64,000 nucleotides of DNA from Acidimicrobiales bacterium (GTDB lineage: Bacteria; Actinomycetota; Acidimicrobiia; Acidimicrobiales; MedAcidi-G1): assembly GCA_029245675.1 (NCBI GenBank), contig JAQWOV010000019.1, forward strand, positions 104,812 through 168,811, read 5' to 3'. Below the pieces are notes generated by a model. The model was not told where the DNA came from. It did not search any database and saw nothing but the letters and a program-made list of their open reading frames with translations. The position numbers were made by a program, and so were the translations under genes. Shown here one piece after another: positions 27,387 through 35,948 of this stretch. How positions within the stretch are numbered: position 1 is the stretch's first letter; every line of letters starts with the position of its first letter.

Positions 27387-28379
27387 ATGCCTCTTTCGTC
27401 ACCAATTGCCGTCGATGCAATGGGAGGCGATAAAGCGCCTGAAGAGATTGTTGCTGGTGCACGACAAGCATCTGAAAATCATGGGATACCAGTAGTACTC
27501 GTTGGGCATCCCGACAAGATTCAAGACCATGGCGACCTTGAGATAATTCCTGCTTTGGAATCCATCGCAATGGATGCAGAGCCTGGATCTAGCGTCAGGA
27601 AAATGAAAGATTCTTCTCTGGTTCGTGCCGCGGAAGCCGTAAGAGATGGGAAAGCTTCCGCAATGGTTAGCGCTGGAAATACAGGAGCAACCATGGCTAG
27701 CGCTCTCTTGCGTATGGGTAGAATCAAAGGAGTAGCACGTCCCGCTATAGCGACTTTGCTACCGACCCCAGGTTCCACATCGACCGTTTTTCTCGATGCA
27801 GGAGCTAACGCAGAATGTCGACCTGAATGGTTAGTCCAGTTCGGAAAAATGGGGTCTGTTTTTGCTCAACATCGATTAGGTATTTCAGAACCTCGGATAG
27901 GACTACTTTCTATTGGCGAAGAACCAGGAAAAGGAAGCCCATTTGTTAAAGAGGCATACGAAGAAATGTCAAAAGCTTCTTGGTCAGATGAAATTTTCTT
28001 AGGCAATGTAGAGGGACGAGACTTGATGTCTGATGAAGTAGATGTTGTCGTAACAGATGGCTTCACGGGGAATGTTGCATTAAAAACGCTTGAAGGGTCT
28101 TTAAAGACACTAATGATGGCACTTTTTACAGCACTAGGGGAGAGACCTGAGGCAGCGAAAGCGGCAGAGGTACTTAGTCCAGAACTTGGAGAACTTTATA
28201 ATGTCTTTCATCCAGATTCCTATGGTGGAGCAATGCTCTTAGGGGTAAAGGGAGTTTGTATTATTAGCCACGGATCCTCCACCGCATTAGCCATCGAGAA
28301 TGCCATCAAAGTCGCTTCTGAGATGGTCGAATCAGATGTAGTAGGAAACATCACCTCGGCAGTGAGCGAAGAATCTTAA
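27387..28379 (+). CDS. plsX: Phosphate acyltransferase PlsX
   Basis: The 330-residue protein begins with IAVDAMGGDKAPEEIVAGA, the PlsX signature. It continues with MVSAGNTGATMASALLRMGRIKGVARPAIATLLPT, FLDAGANAECRPEWL and VVTDGFTGNVALKTLEG. It converts acyl-ACP to acyl-phosphate for phospholipid synthesis. The start is ATG nine bases after rpmF. It is followed by acpP after an untranslated stretch that carries its own promoter-like sequence, so plsX and acpP may be differently expressed. Confidence 0.95.
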   Translation: MPLSSPIAVDAMGGDKAPEEIVAGARQASENHGIPVVLVGHPDKIQDHGDLEIIPALESIAMDAEPGSSVRKMKDSSLVRAAEAVRDGKASAMVSAGNTGATMASALLRMGRIKGVARPAIATLLPTPGSTSTVFLDAGANAECRPEWLVQFGKMGSVFAQHRLGISEPRIGLLSIGEEPGKGSPFVKEAYEEMSKASWSDEIFLGNVEGRDLMSDEVDVVVTDGFTGNVALKTLEGSLKTLMMALFTALGERPEAAKAAEVLSPELGELYNVFHPDSYGGAMLLGVKGVCIISHGSSTALAIENAIKVASEMVESDVVGNITSAVSEES

Positions 28380-28384
28380 TTTAA

Positions 28385-28413
28385 TTGTATATTTTAATAC
28401 TTTTCAATATATT
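28385..28413 (+). promoter_or_regulatory. Candidate acpP promoter
   Basis: TTGTAT (28385-28390) and TATATT (28408-28413) are separated by 17 bases in an AT-rich stretch, matching a housekeeping sigma-70-type promoter, upstream of acpP. Two short hairpins follow: CCTGC-TGA-GCAGG (28420-28432) and TTTGGC-AATGA-GCCAAA (28464-28480), the first of which could end readthrough from plsX. Confidence 0.35.
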
Positions 28414-28506
28414 TCAATGCCTGCTGAGCAGGAGCCTTCTTCCGGTAGAATTACCCATTAATATTTGGCAATGAGCCAAAATAAATAGTTACAGTCCGGA
28501 GGAAAC

Positions 28507-28797
28507 ATGCCCGCTGAAACACATACTCAAGGAGACCCCATGAGCCGCGACGAAATTCTTACCCTTATAAAGGAAAGACTCGCAGATATTCTAGAAACCG
28601 ATACCGCAGAAATAGGAGAAGGCGACTCCTTTGCAGATGACCTAGAAGCGGACTCTTTAGCATTGATAGAACTTGTTGAAGCTATTGAAGAAGAACTAAG
28701 CGAACGCACAATAGGATTCAGATTTGAAGACGAAGACCTAGAAGACCTTCGAACAGTACGTGATGCGGTGGACTATGTCGTTTCCCGCCTTGGCTGA
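28507..28797 (+). CDS. acpP: Acyl carrier protein
   Basis: The product has the four-helix ACP pattern with the phosphopantetheine serine in EADSLALIEL (Ser50 counting from 28507). It accepts acyl chains for fatty-acid synthesis. Two starts each have a good ribosome-binding site: GGAGGA before ATG 28507, and AAGGAG five bases before ATG 28540. The latter gives an 85-residue protein beginning MSRDEILTLIKERLADIL, the normal ACP length, so the extra 11 residues are optional. It overlaps rnc. The acidic C-terminal half, EDEDLEDLRTVRDAVDYV, is longer than in E. coli AcpP. Confidence 0.92.
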   Translation: MPAETHTQGDPMSRDEILTLIKERLADILETDTAEIGEGDSFADDLEADSLALIELVEAIEEELSERTIGFRFEDEDLEDLRTVRDAVDYVVSRLG

Positions 28798-29515
28798 GGA
28801 TTCCAGCATTTCAAATTCAAAACTTGAAATCACTTACAAGATTGAGAATTTGGGATACGAGTTCACTAATTCTGAACTTTTACAACAGGCGTTAACTCAT
28901 CGGTCATGGTGTGCTGAATTTGACGGTGAATCCAACGAAAGGCTTGAGTTCTTAGGTGACGCCGTATTGGGACTTGTAGTCACCCAAAGTATTTATCTTT
29001 CTAACCCTGACATTCCAGAAGGCCAATTGGCAAAAATACGTTCTGCCGTTGTCAGCGCTCAAGCGTTATCAGATATCGCTGAACAAATAGGTCTTGGACA
29101 AGCCCTAATGCTCGGCAAGGGAGAAGAATCCTCTGGGGGTCGGGAAAAGGCTTCAATTTTAGCGGATGCTTTCGAAGCTGTTATCGGTGCGGTCTATCTT
29201 GACGGAGGAATTCTTTCAGCTACTCAAGTAATAGAAAGATTGTTCGAAGAAGCAATAGTAAAAGCCACATTGGCCCCAGGTGTATATGACTATAAGACCC
29301 GCCTTCAGGAACTTTCCGCAAGCCACTATGGTCTAGCACCTATATATGAAATAGAAGCAAAGGGTCCAGACCATGATCGTAAGTTCCTAGCAATGGTGAA
29401 AGTTGATGAAGGGATCTTTGGACCTGGAAAAGGAACTTCAAAAAAACGTGCAGAACAGGAAGCAGCCCGGCTAGCCTGCCAAGCGCTAAGTAAATCCAAA
29501 AGGATTAGTTGTTGA
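28775..29515 (+). CDS. rnc: Ribonuclease III
   Basis: The 246-residue protein carries the RNase III signature NERLEFLGDAVLGLV, the second acidic cluster ADAFEAVIGAVYLDGG, and a C-terminal double-stranded RNA-binding domain (YKTRLQELSASHYGLAP to KGTSKKRAEQEAARLACQAL). It processes rRNA precursors and double-stranded RNA. Starts at 28760, 28763 and 28775 are in frame, all within acpP; 28775 is my choice. The plsX-acpP-rnc-fpg-smc order is common in Gram-positive bacteria. Confidence 0.95.
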   Translation: MSFPALAEDSSISNSKLEITYKIENLGYEFTNSELLQQALTHRSWCAEFDGESNERLEFLGDAVLGLVVTQSIYLSNPDIPEGQLAKIRSAVVSAQALSDIAEQIGLGQALMLGKGEESSGGREKASILADAFEAVIGAVYLDGGILSATQVIERLFEEAIVKATLAPGVYDYKTRLQELSASHYGLAPIYEIEAKGPDHDRKFLAMVKVDEGIFGPGKGTSKKRAEQEAARLACQALSKSKRISC

Positions 29516-29525
29516 AAGAATTATT

Positions 29526-30365
29526 GTGAGTACACCATTAGAACTTCCAGAAATAGAGATCATCCGGCGTGATCTTGAGCGTGACGTCGCAGGACGCAAA
29601 ATAAAGAATGCGGAAATAGCGTCACTCACTCTTCTGCCTCGGTATAAAAGCCGTAAAGCCTTCACAGACTCATTATCAGGTCAGAAAATTTATTCTGCTC
29701 GTCGTGCCGGTTTAGCTTTGGTTCTAATTATGAAAAATGATTATTTGGTGATGAAAATCGGCGATGGAGCTTTTTTTGAACGGGTGGCTGCTAAGGCAAA
29801 GGTCACAAAGGGAACTCAGTTCACTATCAACTTCACTCAAGGCGGTCAATTACGATTAGTTGACCCGGGAGGAAACTCTGAGATCTGCGTGGTGCCCAGC
29901 GACGACTTTTTTGAAGAAATGCCTGAACTAACCGGTTTAGGCTTGGATCCTATTGCCGATCCAATTCCCTTTCCTTCGTTTGCAGGTGCAGTGCTCGGGT
30001 GTTCAGTAGATTTGAAAGAATTTCTCTGTGATGACGAAGTTATTTTAGGAGTAGGGAATATCTACAGCGATGAAATTCTCTTTGCTTCCGGACTCAAACA
30101 TGATCGAGCTAGTGATTCTCTGTCAACCCAAGAGATTCGACGCCTTCATCGAGCGCTAGTAGAAATAATCCATGATGGTCTTAGATACAAGGGAACTCAT
30201 TTAGAAGAGAGGCCGTTTAATGATATTTTCGGTGTTCCAGGTACTTATCAAGAACATCTTGCCGTGTATGGCCGACATGGAGACCTTAGCCAGCGCAGTA
30301 GAGCACCGATAAAACGGAAAAAATACAAAGGTAGATGGACATATTTCTGTGACACTCAGGTTTGA
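29526..30365 (+). CDS. Degenerate Fpg/MutM-family DNA glycosylase homologue
   Basis: The position (rnc-x-smc) and several blocks mark it as a Fpg-family protein: LELPEIEIIRRDLERDVAG at the N-terminus, the H2TH segment GVGNIYSDEILFASGL, and VYGRHGD before the zinc-finger region. Key residues are lost. Active Fpg starts Met-Pro-Glu, with the proline as nucleophile, but here the protein begins MSTPLELPEIE with leucine at that position. The RRGK lysine is replaced (RRAGL). The zinc-finger cysteines read SQRS and CDTQ instead of two CxxC pairs. The GTG start has no alternative giving Met-Pro. It probably binds DNA without normal glycosylase/lyase chemistry (inference). Confidence 0.8.
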   Translation: MSTPLELPEIEIIRRDLERDVAGRKIKNAEIASLTLLPRYKSRKAFTDSLSGQKIYSARRAGLALVLIMKNDYLVMKIGDGAFFERVAAKAKVTKGTQFTINFTQGGQLRLVDPGGNSEICVVPSDDFFEEMPELTGLGLDPIADPIPFPSFAGAVLGCSVDLKEFLCDDEVILGVGNIYSDEILFASGLKHDRASDSLSTQEIRRLHRALVEIIHDGLRYKGTHLEERPFNDIFGVPGTYQEHLAVYGRHGDLSQRSRAPIKRKKYKGRWTYFCDTQV

Positions 30366-30374
30366 TGGTTTACC

Positions 30375-30403
30375 TTGATTACTAAAAAATTTCCAGTTAT
30401 ACA
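30375..30403 (+). promoter_or_regulatory. Candidate smc promoter
   Basis: TTGATT (30375-30380) and TATACA (30398-30403) are spaced exactly 17 bases, a good sigma-70-type match. It lies in the gap before smc. The predicted transcript would start near 30410 and contain the hairpin at 30429-30449. Confidence 0.45.
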
Positions 30404-30428
30404 CAGATAAATAACACCCATGTGATTT

Positions 30429-30449
30429 AGAAACGCTAGTGTCGTTTCT
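30429..30449 (+). other. Hairpin at the smc translation start
   Basis: AGAAACG (30429-30435) and CGTTTCT (30443-30449) form a perfect seven-base stem with loop CTAGTGT. The loop holds the GTG at 30439, and the stem ends one base before the GTG at 30451, so the structure could limit access to the smc start region. Confidence 0.4.
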
Positions 30450-30450
30450 G

Positions 30451-33400
30451 GTGTTCCTAAAACGATTAACTATCAAAGGTTTTAAGTCTTTTGCAGATAT
30501 TGCCGCGCTTGAAATGGAGCCCGGTGTAACTGTAGTTGTTGGGCCCAATGGATCAGGAAAATCAAATGTGGTTGATGCCATTGCTTGGGTTCTAGGTGCA
30601 CAAGCCCCTAGTGCGGTACGGGCTCAAAAAATGGATGACATCATTTTTGCTGGTACAGCTTCGAGACCAGCTCTAGGACGAGCAGAGGTCTCACTGACTA
30701 TAGATAACGAATTTGGCCTCCTTCCGATTGAATTCTCGGAAGTAACAATTACGCGAACACTTTTTAGGAGTGGTGATAGCGAATATTCTTTGAATGGTGC
30801 CCCCTGCCGACTTCTTGACATTCAGGAGCTGTTGTCAGATGCTGGAGTTGGTCGTCAACAACATGTGATCGTTTCACAGGGCCAAATAGATGCAGTTCTC
30901 AATGCTCGTCCTGAAGAAAGACGAATGATTATTGAGGATGCTGCAGGGATTCTCAAATACCGTAAGCGAAAAGAGAAAGCAGAGAGGCGCCTCTCTGCAA
31001 CTGAAACCAATTCAAATCGACTTGGAGATCTTCAGCGTGAGGTAAGGCGCCAACTGAAACCTTTAGAACAGCAAGCTGAGGCAGCCCGTCGCCATGGCGA
31101 TCTTATTTCAGAATTAAGAGCTCTACGCTTGCATCGTGCCGCCAATGAATTGAGCGGATTAAAAGAACGCACACAAGCGGAATCCAAACAAAGAGAAGAT
31201 CTAGTACATCAAGAAACTGAAGTAAAAGGTGACCTCACACGGCTCGACCAGGAAGTTGTCGCAGCAGAAACTGAATTGTCTGCTCGAGGTGGAGATGATT
31301 TAAGTGACCAACTAGTGCGACATGAGGCATTACGGGAACGGGCTAGAGGACTACGGGGGATTCTTATTGAAAGGCTGCGAGGCATAGAAAGTGATCGAAA
31401 GTCCAGTAGCTCTTATCAGATAGTTCTTGATTTAGAGTCCGAGTTAGCGCGATCAGAAGCAGAGCTTGCTGGACTGGAAATCGAAGTCGCTTCTTTTACT
31501 CCAGAGTCAGAGAAACTTTCTGTTCTTGAACAGGACTTAAATAAAGAACGGAGTGCCTTTGATACAAAATGGGGGGATGGGATACCAGTTTCTGAAGGAT
31601 TGGCATCTGAAGTAAGAGGTGAACTAAGTGTCCTTCGTTCTTCAGTGCAAAATCTTAAGTCAGAGCACAGCCGCGTGTCTGATCGCTTGTCTATTCTTAA
31701 TGCTTCCTCTTCTCGCTTAGATGCTGAAGCAAGAAAACTTCGAGAGTTACTTTCTGAAGGAGACGTAGTAGAGGAACCACTTATAGCAGAAGTGGTAGAA
31801 ATGGAGTTACAAGCAGCACGAAGCGGTACTGATCGGGATCAGGCATGGGAGAGGCTAGTGATGGCCGAAGCCGATTTACGGACGATTAGAGCTCGAGTTG
31901 AGGCGCTTGCATTGGCATTAGATGAAGCACGTTCAAAAGCAGGAGTCAGCCATCTTGCAGATATCAATGGTGTGCTTGGAACACTGCTTGATCTAGTAGA
32001 AGTTGACGAAGGATATGAATCTGCCTTTGAAGCTGCTGCAGGTGAGGCCCTTGATGCAGTAGTTGTACAGGGAACAGATCAAGCCGTGAAAGCTATAGAA
32101 GCTTTGAAGCGCGGAAATTTCAACGCAGCGGTTTTGAACCTTGAAGGTCTAACTTCGGACCAAACGAAGCCGACCTTCGGAACTTCTATCCGAGAGCATG
32201 TACGAGCACGCATTCCTGCAGTAAACCAGTTGTTAGATCGACTTCTTACTGAAGTTGTACTTGTTACAGCCGGCAGCGCTACCGCAATTGATTTGGCCAT
32301 CACAAATCCCACTACGGTAATTGTTACTACGGAAGGAGATCGATTTGGACCTTCTGGGTGGAAGATAGGTGGAGATCGAGCTGGCGCTACAGGTGCGGCT
32401 TTAGCAGAAGCCGAAATTCGTTTAGTTGCAGCAGAGATGGAACGAACGGACGCTAAATCAGCATTTGACGAAGCTGAGAAGCGAGCAAATGATTTCAATC
32501 AAGAAGTTAATCGTTTGAATCAATCCCTTAATGACCATGACAATGAATTCACTGCAGCTGTGGAAGCGCTGCAACAGTTACAATCTGAGCGCCGCGAACT
32601 AGCTACAGCAATTAGCAATCTTCAGAATCGCTCTAGTGAGATAACAGAACAACTAGAGACTGACCAAAGCCGAGTATCCGAGCTTGAAATCCGACTTTCA
32701 AGTCTTGAAGCGGATGAAGAGAAACAAACTGAAGCAGTTCATCGCATGGTTCAAGATCGTAACCAACTTGAAAAACGTTTGGCGGAACTTGCAAAAAAAC
32801 GCACTGATCATGAAGTTCGATATGCAGATGCCACAGCCAGAAGAGTTCTAATAACTACAAGACTTGGTGATCAAAAAAATCAGTTATCAGCGTTAGAAGA
32901 AATGCATCAAGAAGCTTCAACTCAAAAAGATCAACTTGATAGACGTGAAGCAGTCAATCAAGGCTTAGTGGAAGCATTGGATCTTGAAGTTGAAAAGATA
33001 GAAGCAAAACTTGCCACTCTCCGAGAGCTAAGGAAAAAACAGTCAGATCGTGTACAAGCGGCAGTAGTTCGACTAGATGGGATTCGTCGAGACCGTTTAG
33101 AAAGCGAGCGTCGTTTATCTGAAATACGTGAACGCCAATCGCGACTTGAAATAGAGAGAGCGGAAAGCAGGCTCCGTTTAGAGAATTTGACGTCAACGAT
33201 ACGAACAGAATTTGATAGAGAACCAGAGACGATACTCGATACACCCGAACCAGAACTTCCAGATGGGGTGTCTTCCACGAATCGAATTTCAGAGTTAGAG
33301 CATGACTTAAAAATCATGGGGCCAATTAATCCTTTAGCTTTGGAAGAATTTGAAACGCTTAATGAGCGATACGAGTTTCTGCAAGAACAGTTAGAAGACG

Positions 33401-33960
33401 TACGTACGACGCGACGTGAATTACGAAAAGTAATCCGTTCGATAGATGAAGAAATTGTTCGAGTGTTTTCATCAGCGTGGGCAGAAGTTTCTGAACACTT
33501 CACTGATCTCTTTGGGAGTCTCTTCCCGGGGGGAACTGGGTCTCTTCGACTTACAGACACATCTGACTTGTTGTCTACTGGGATTGAAGTAGAGGCACGG
33601 CCTTCAGGAAAGAATGTAAAAAAACTTTCACTTCTATCTGGTGGGGAAAGATCACTGACGGCTCTCGCATTCCTATTTGCTGTCTTTAGAAGCCGTCCTT
33701 CACCCTTCTATGTCATGGATGAGGTTGAAGCCGCACTTGATGATGTCAATCTTCACCGTTTCCTCGGCCTCGTTGCACAATTTAGAGACGATGCTCAACT
33801 TTTGATAGTAAGTCATCAAAAACGGACAATGGAGGCAGCAGATTGTCTTTACGGAGTCTCTATGGCGCCTGGTGGTTCATCACGAGTTGTTAGTGAACGT
33901 ATTAGTGACGATCAGGCTTCTATACAAGCCCAATCTATAAAAGCTTCAACAAATACTTAG
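30451..33960 (+). CDS. smc: Chromosome segregation protein SMC
   Basis: This is a full-length bacterial SMC (1169 residues). It has the N-terminal ATPase with FLKRLTIKGFKSFAD and GPNGSGKSNVVDAIAWVLG, a long coiled coil, a hinge near GVLGTLLDLVEVDEGYESAFEAAAGEAL, a second coil, and the C-terminal signature LSGGERSLTALAFLFAVF with Walker B YVMDEVEAALDD. It compacts and resolves sister chromosomes with ScpA/ScpB, which are not in the window. GTG 30451 matches the usual M-[YF]-L-K start; GTG 30439 is an alternative with four more residues. Confidence 0.96.
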   Translation: MFLKRLTIKGFKSFADIAALEMEPGVTVVVGPNGSGKSNVVDAIAWVLGAQAPSAVRAQKMDDIIFAGTASRPALGRAEVSLTIDNEFGLLPIEFSEVTITRTLFRSGDSEYSLNGAPCRLLDIQELLSDAGVGRQQHVIVSQGQIDAVLNARPEERRMIIEDAAGILKYRKRKEKAERRLSATETNSNRLGDLQREVRRQLKPLEQQAEAARRHGDLISELRALRLHRAANELSGLKERTQAESKQREDLVHQETEVKGDLTRLDQEVVAAETELSARGGDDLSDQLVRHEALRERARGLRGILIERLRGIESDRKSSSSYQIVLDLESELARSEAELAGLEIEVASFTPESEKLSVLEQDLNKERSAFDTKWGDGIPVSEGLASEVRGELSVLRSSVQNLKSEHSRVSDRLSILNASSSRLDAEARKLRELLSEGDVVEEPLIAEVVEMELQAARSGTDRDQAWERLVMAEADLRTIRARVEALALALDEARSKAGVSHLADINGVLGTLLDLVEVDEGYESAFEAAAGEALDAVVVQGTDQAVKAIEALKRGNFNAAVLNLEGLTSDQTKPTFGTSIREHVRARIPAVNQLLDRLLTEVVLVTAGSATAIDLAITNPTTVIVTTEGDRFGPSGWKIGGDRAGATGAALAEAEIRLVAAEMERTDAKSAFDEAEKRANDFNQEVNRLNQSLNDHDNEFTAAVEALQQLQSERRELATAISNLQNRSSEITEQLETDQSRVSELEIRLSSLEADEEKQTEAVHRMVQDRNQLEKRLAELAKKRTDHEVRYADATARRVLITTRLGDQKNQLSALEEMHQEASTQKDQLDRREAVNQGLVEALDLEVEKIEAKLATLRELRKKQSDRVQAAVVRLDGIRRDRLESERRLSEIRERQSRLEIERAESRLRLENLTSTIRTEFDREPETILDTPEPELPDGVSSTNRISELEHDLKIMGPINPLALEEFETLNERYEFLQEQLEDVRTTRRELRKVIRSIDEEIVRVFSSAWAEVSEHFTDLFGSLFPGGTGSLRLTDTSDLLSTGIEVEARPSGKNVKKLSLLSGGERSLTALAFLFAVFRSRPSPFYVMDEVEAALDDVNLHRFLGLVAQFRDDAQLLIVSHQKRTMEAADCLYGVSMAPGGSSRVVSERISDDQASIQAQSIKASTNT

Positions 33961-34013
33961 ATTCTTCTTTAAGGCGACTATGACAAGCCCGTTTCACGTT
34001 GTACCGTCACATT

Positions 34014-34703
34014 ATGAGGATTCTTGTTGTAGATGATGAAATTGACTTAACAGAAGCGATTGCGAGAGGCTTACGTCGCCAAGGTTATGCAGTTGATATC
34101 GCAAATGACGGCGACGAAGCTATAGAGAAATCGTCTTTTACGACTTATGACTTAGTCTGTTTAGACCTAACTATGCCTGGTATTGATGGCCTTGAGGTAT
34201 GTCAGATCCTTCGCAAAAACTCTCCTGAAGGAGTTATTCCGCGCATACTCATGCTTACAGCTCGCGACACAATCGAAGAAAGAATCGCTGGGTTAGATGT
34301 GGGAGCTGATGATTATTTAGTGAAACCGTTTGCGTTCGATGAATTGGCAGCACGTATTCGCTCGCTACTACGTCGTGAACGAGGGCGCAGCGGTGCTGTT
34401 TTACAGGTTGGTTCACTCATAATGGATACAGCACGTCATACCGTCAGCCGTGACGATCGGGTGCTGAATCTAACCGCAAAAGAGTTTGCTGTGCTTCGTT
34501 ATTTGATGTCTCGCCCTGGAGATGTTATTTCCCAAGAAGACCTCTTAGAACATGTCTGGGACGAACATGCAGACCCCTTCACAAGTACTGTTCGAGTAAC
34601 TGTGGGCACGCTCCGCCGAAAAGTTAATTTAGAAGGGGAAGAAGCGCTTCTAGAAACAGTGGTAGGTCGAGGGTATCGACTGACAGAAGAGTCAAATTCA
34701 TGA
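34014..34703 (+). CDS. OmpR-family response regulator (MprA-like)
   Basis: The 229-residue regulator has a receiver domain (MRILVVDDEIDL, phospho-acceptor Asp in YDLVCLDLTMPGIDG, LTARD, and the Lys of LVKPFAFDEL) and a C-terminal winged-helix DNA-binding domain (RHTVSRDDRVLNLTAKEFAVLRYL to VGRGYRL). ATG 34014 gives the standard start. It overlaps the kinase gene by four bases (ATGA). With the kinase and the following HtrA protease it resembles the mycobacterial MprAB-PepD envelope-stress set; orthology is not proven. Confidence 0.93.
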   Translation: MRILVVDDEIDLTEAIARGLRRQGYAVDIANDGDEAIEKSSFTTYDLVCLDLTMPGIDGLEVCQILRKNSPEGVIPRILMLTARDTIEERIAGLDVGADDYLVKPFAFDELAARIRSLLRRERGRSGAVLQVGSLIMDTARHTVSRDDRVLNLTAKEFAVLRYLMSRPGDVISQEDLLEHVWDEHADPFTSTVRVTVGTLRRKVNLEGEEALLETVVGRGYRLTEESNS

Positions 34704-35908
34704 AAACTCAACGCTCTATTCCTCTTAGCGGGCTGCGTATACGCTTAGCATTCCTTTATTCAATACTTTTATTTGGTCTTGCATCATTAGGTGTAGGGAT
34801 CATTTATTTGAGCCTCTCTGTCTCACTATCAGATGAACCCATGTCGCGAGAAGCGGCATTTCAAATTTTGGGAGATGAGCTAGGGGAATTAACAGACACA
34901 GCCACCGAAGAAGAAAATTCATTCAATCAAGTAGAGCAGCACCAAACTCAGCTTGTCGGTTTTGAACAGGCGGTGAACCAAAGAGCTCTTGATCAATTGA
35001 GATCTTATTCTGGATGGTCACTTCTAGCTCTCTTTGCATCAAGCATGCTCATCGGATGGTATGTATCGGGGTTGGTTCTTCGCCCAATTGGAAGGATTAC
35101 TTCAGTGGCTCGAGAAATACAAGCAACAGATCTGTCACGACGAATTGAATTAGGAGGTCCTGCGGATGAGTTACGCGATCTTGGAGACACCTTTGATCAA
35201 ATGCTTGATCGTCTTGATCAGGCATTTGAAGGACAAAGGCATTTCATTCAAGAGACCTCTCATGAGCTTAGAAATCCTTTAGCTGTAATAAGAGCAAATC
35301 TTGATGTCGCACTAGGGGACCCAAAGGCGACTCTAGAAGAGTTCCGATTTTCAGGCGAAGTGGCTAGTCGAGCTGCAATAAGGATGTCAGCTCTTGTAGA
35401 TGATTTACTGCTGTTGGCATATCACGAAAGGCGTGACACCCACCGTGAACCAATTCTTCTTTCACAGGTAGTAGCTGAGACAGTTGAGGACTTTTCTGCA
35501 TTTGCTAAGAGAAATAATGCTGTTTTGACAGTAGATATGACTTCAGAAATCAAAGTAATAGGAGATGCAGCAGCATTGCGGCGGGCTTTAGCAAACTTAT
35601 TGAGCAACGCAATACGTGTTTTAGGTTCAGGCGGGGAGGTCAGAGTTCTTGGCGGTCAAGACACAGAACAAGTTTGGGTTTCTGTTGAGGACAATGGTCC
35701 TGGATTATCAGCGGAAGATCTTGATCGTGTATTTCAACGTTTTTGGAAAGGGCAGGGGGCTGGAGCTAAAGAATCTGGTCGTTCAGGATTAGGCTTAGCT
35801 ATCGTGCGGCAAATAGTTGAAGGACATGGTGGACAAGTCACGGTTCGTTCACAACTGGGAAGCGGCGCAACCTTTACTATCTGGCTGCCGCGATACATTG
35901 CTGCTTAG
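34700..35908 (+). CDS. Sensor histidine kinase (MprB-like)
   Basis: The 402-residue membrane kinase has a first transmembrane helix at about residues 14-36 and an extracytoplasmic sensor region of about 80 residues. A second helix lies near 108-128, followed by a HAMP domain (LRPIGRITSVAREIQATDLSRRI) and a HisKA box with the phospho-His in TSHELRNPLAVIRANLDVAL. The ATPase domain has NLLSNAIRVL, VEDNGPGLS and SGLGLAIVRQIVEGHGG. It should phosphorylate the regulator encoded just upstream. The signal is unknown; envelope stress is suggested by the adjacent HtrA protease. Confidence 0.93.
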   Translation: MKTQRSIPLSGLRIRLAFLYSILLFGLASLGVGIIYLSLSVSLSDEPMSREAAFQILGDELGELTDTATEEENSFNQVEQHQTQLVGFEQAVNQRALDQLRSYSGWSLLALFASSMLIGWYVSGLVLRPIGRITSVAREIQATDLSRRIELGGPADELRDLGDTFDQMLDRLDQAFEGQRHFIQETSHELRNPLAVIRANLDVALGDPKATLEEFRFSGEVASRAAIRMSALVDDLLLLAYHERRDTHREPILLSQVVAETVEDFSAFAKRNNAVLTVDMTSEIKVIGDAAALRRALANLLSNAIRVLGSGGEVRVLGGQDTEQVWVSVEDNGPGLSAEDLDRVFQRFWKGQGAGAKESGRSGLGLAIVRQIVEGHGGQVTVRSQLGSGATFTIWLPRYIAA

Positions 35909-35948
35909 TTGCTGCTTATTTTTGATCTTATTTGTCTAAGTTGTAGTT

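Noticed and set aside
32958..33560. 200-codon opposite-strand frame in smc
   Set aside because: A Ser/Arg-rich shadow of the coiled-coil codons, with no recognisable domain.
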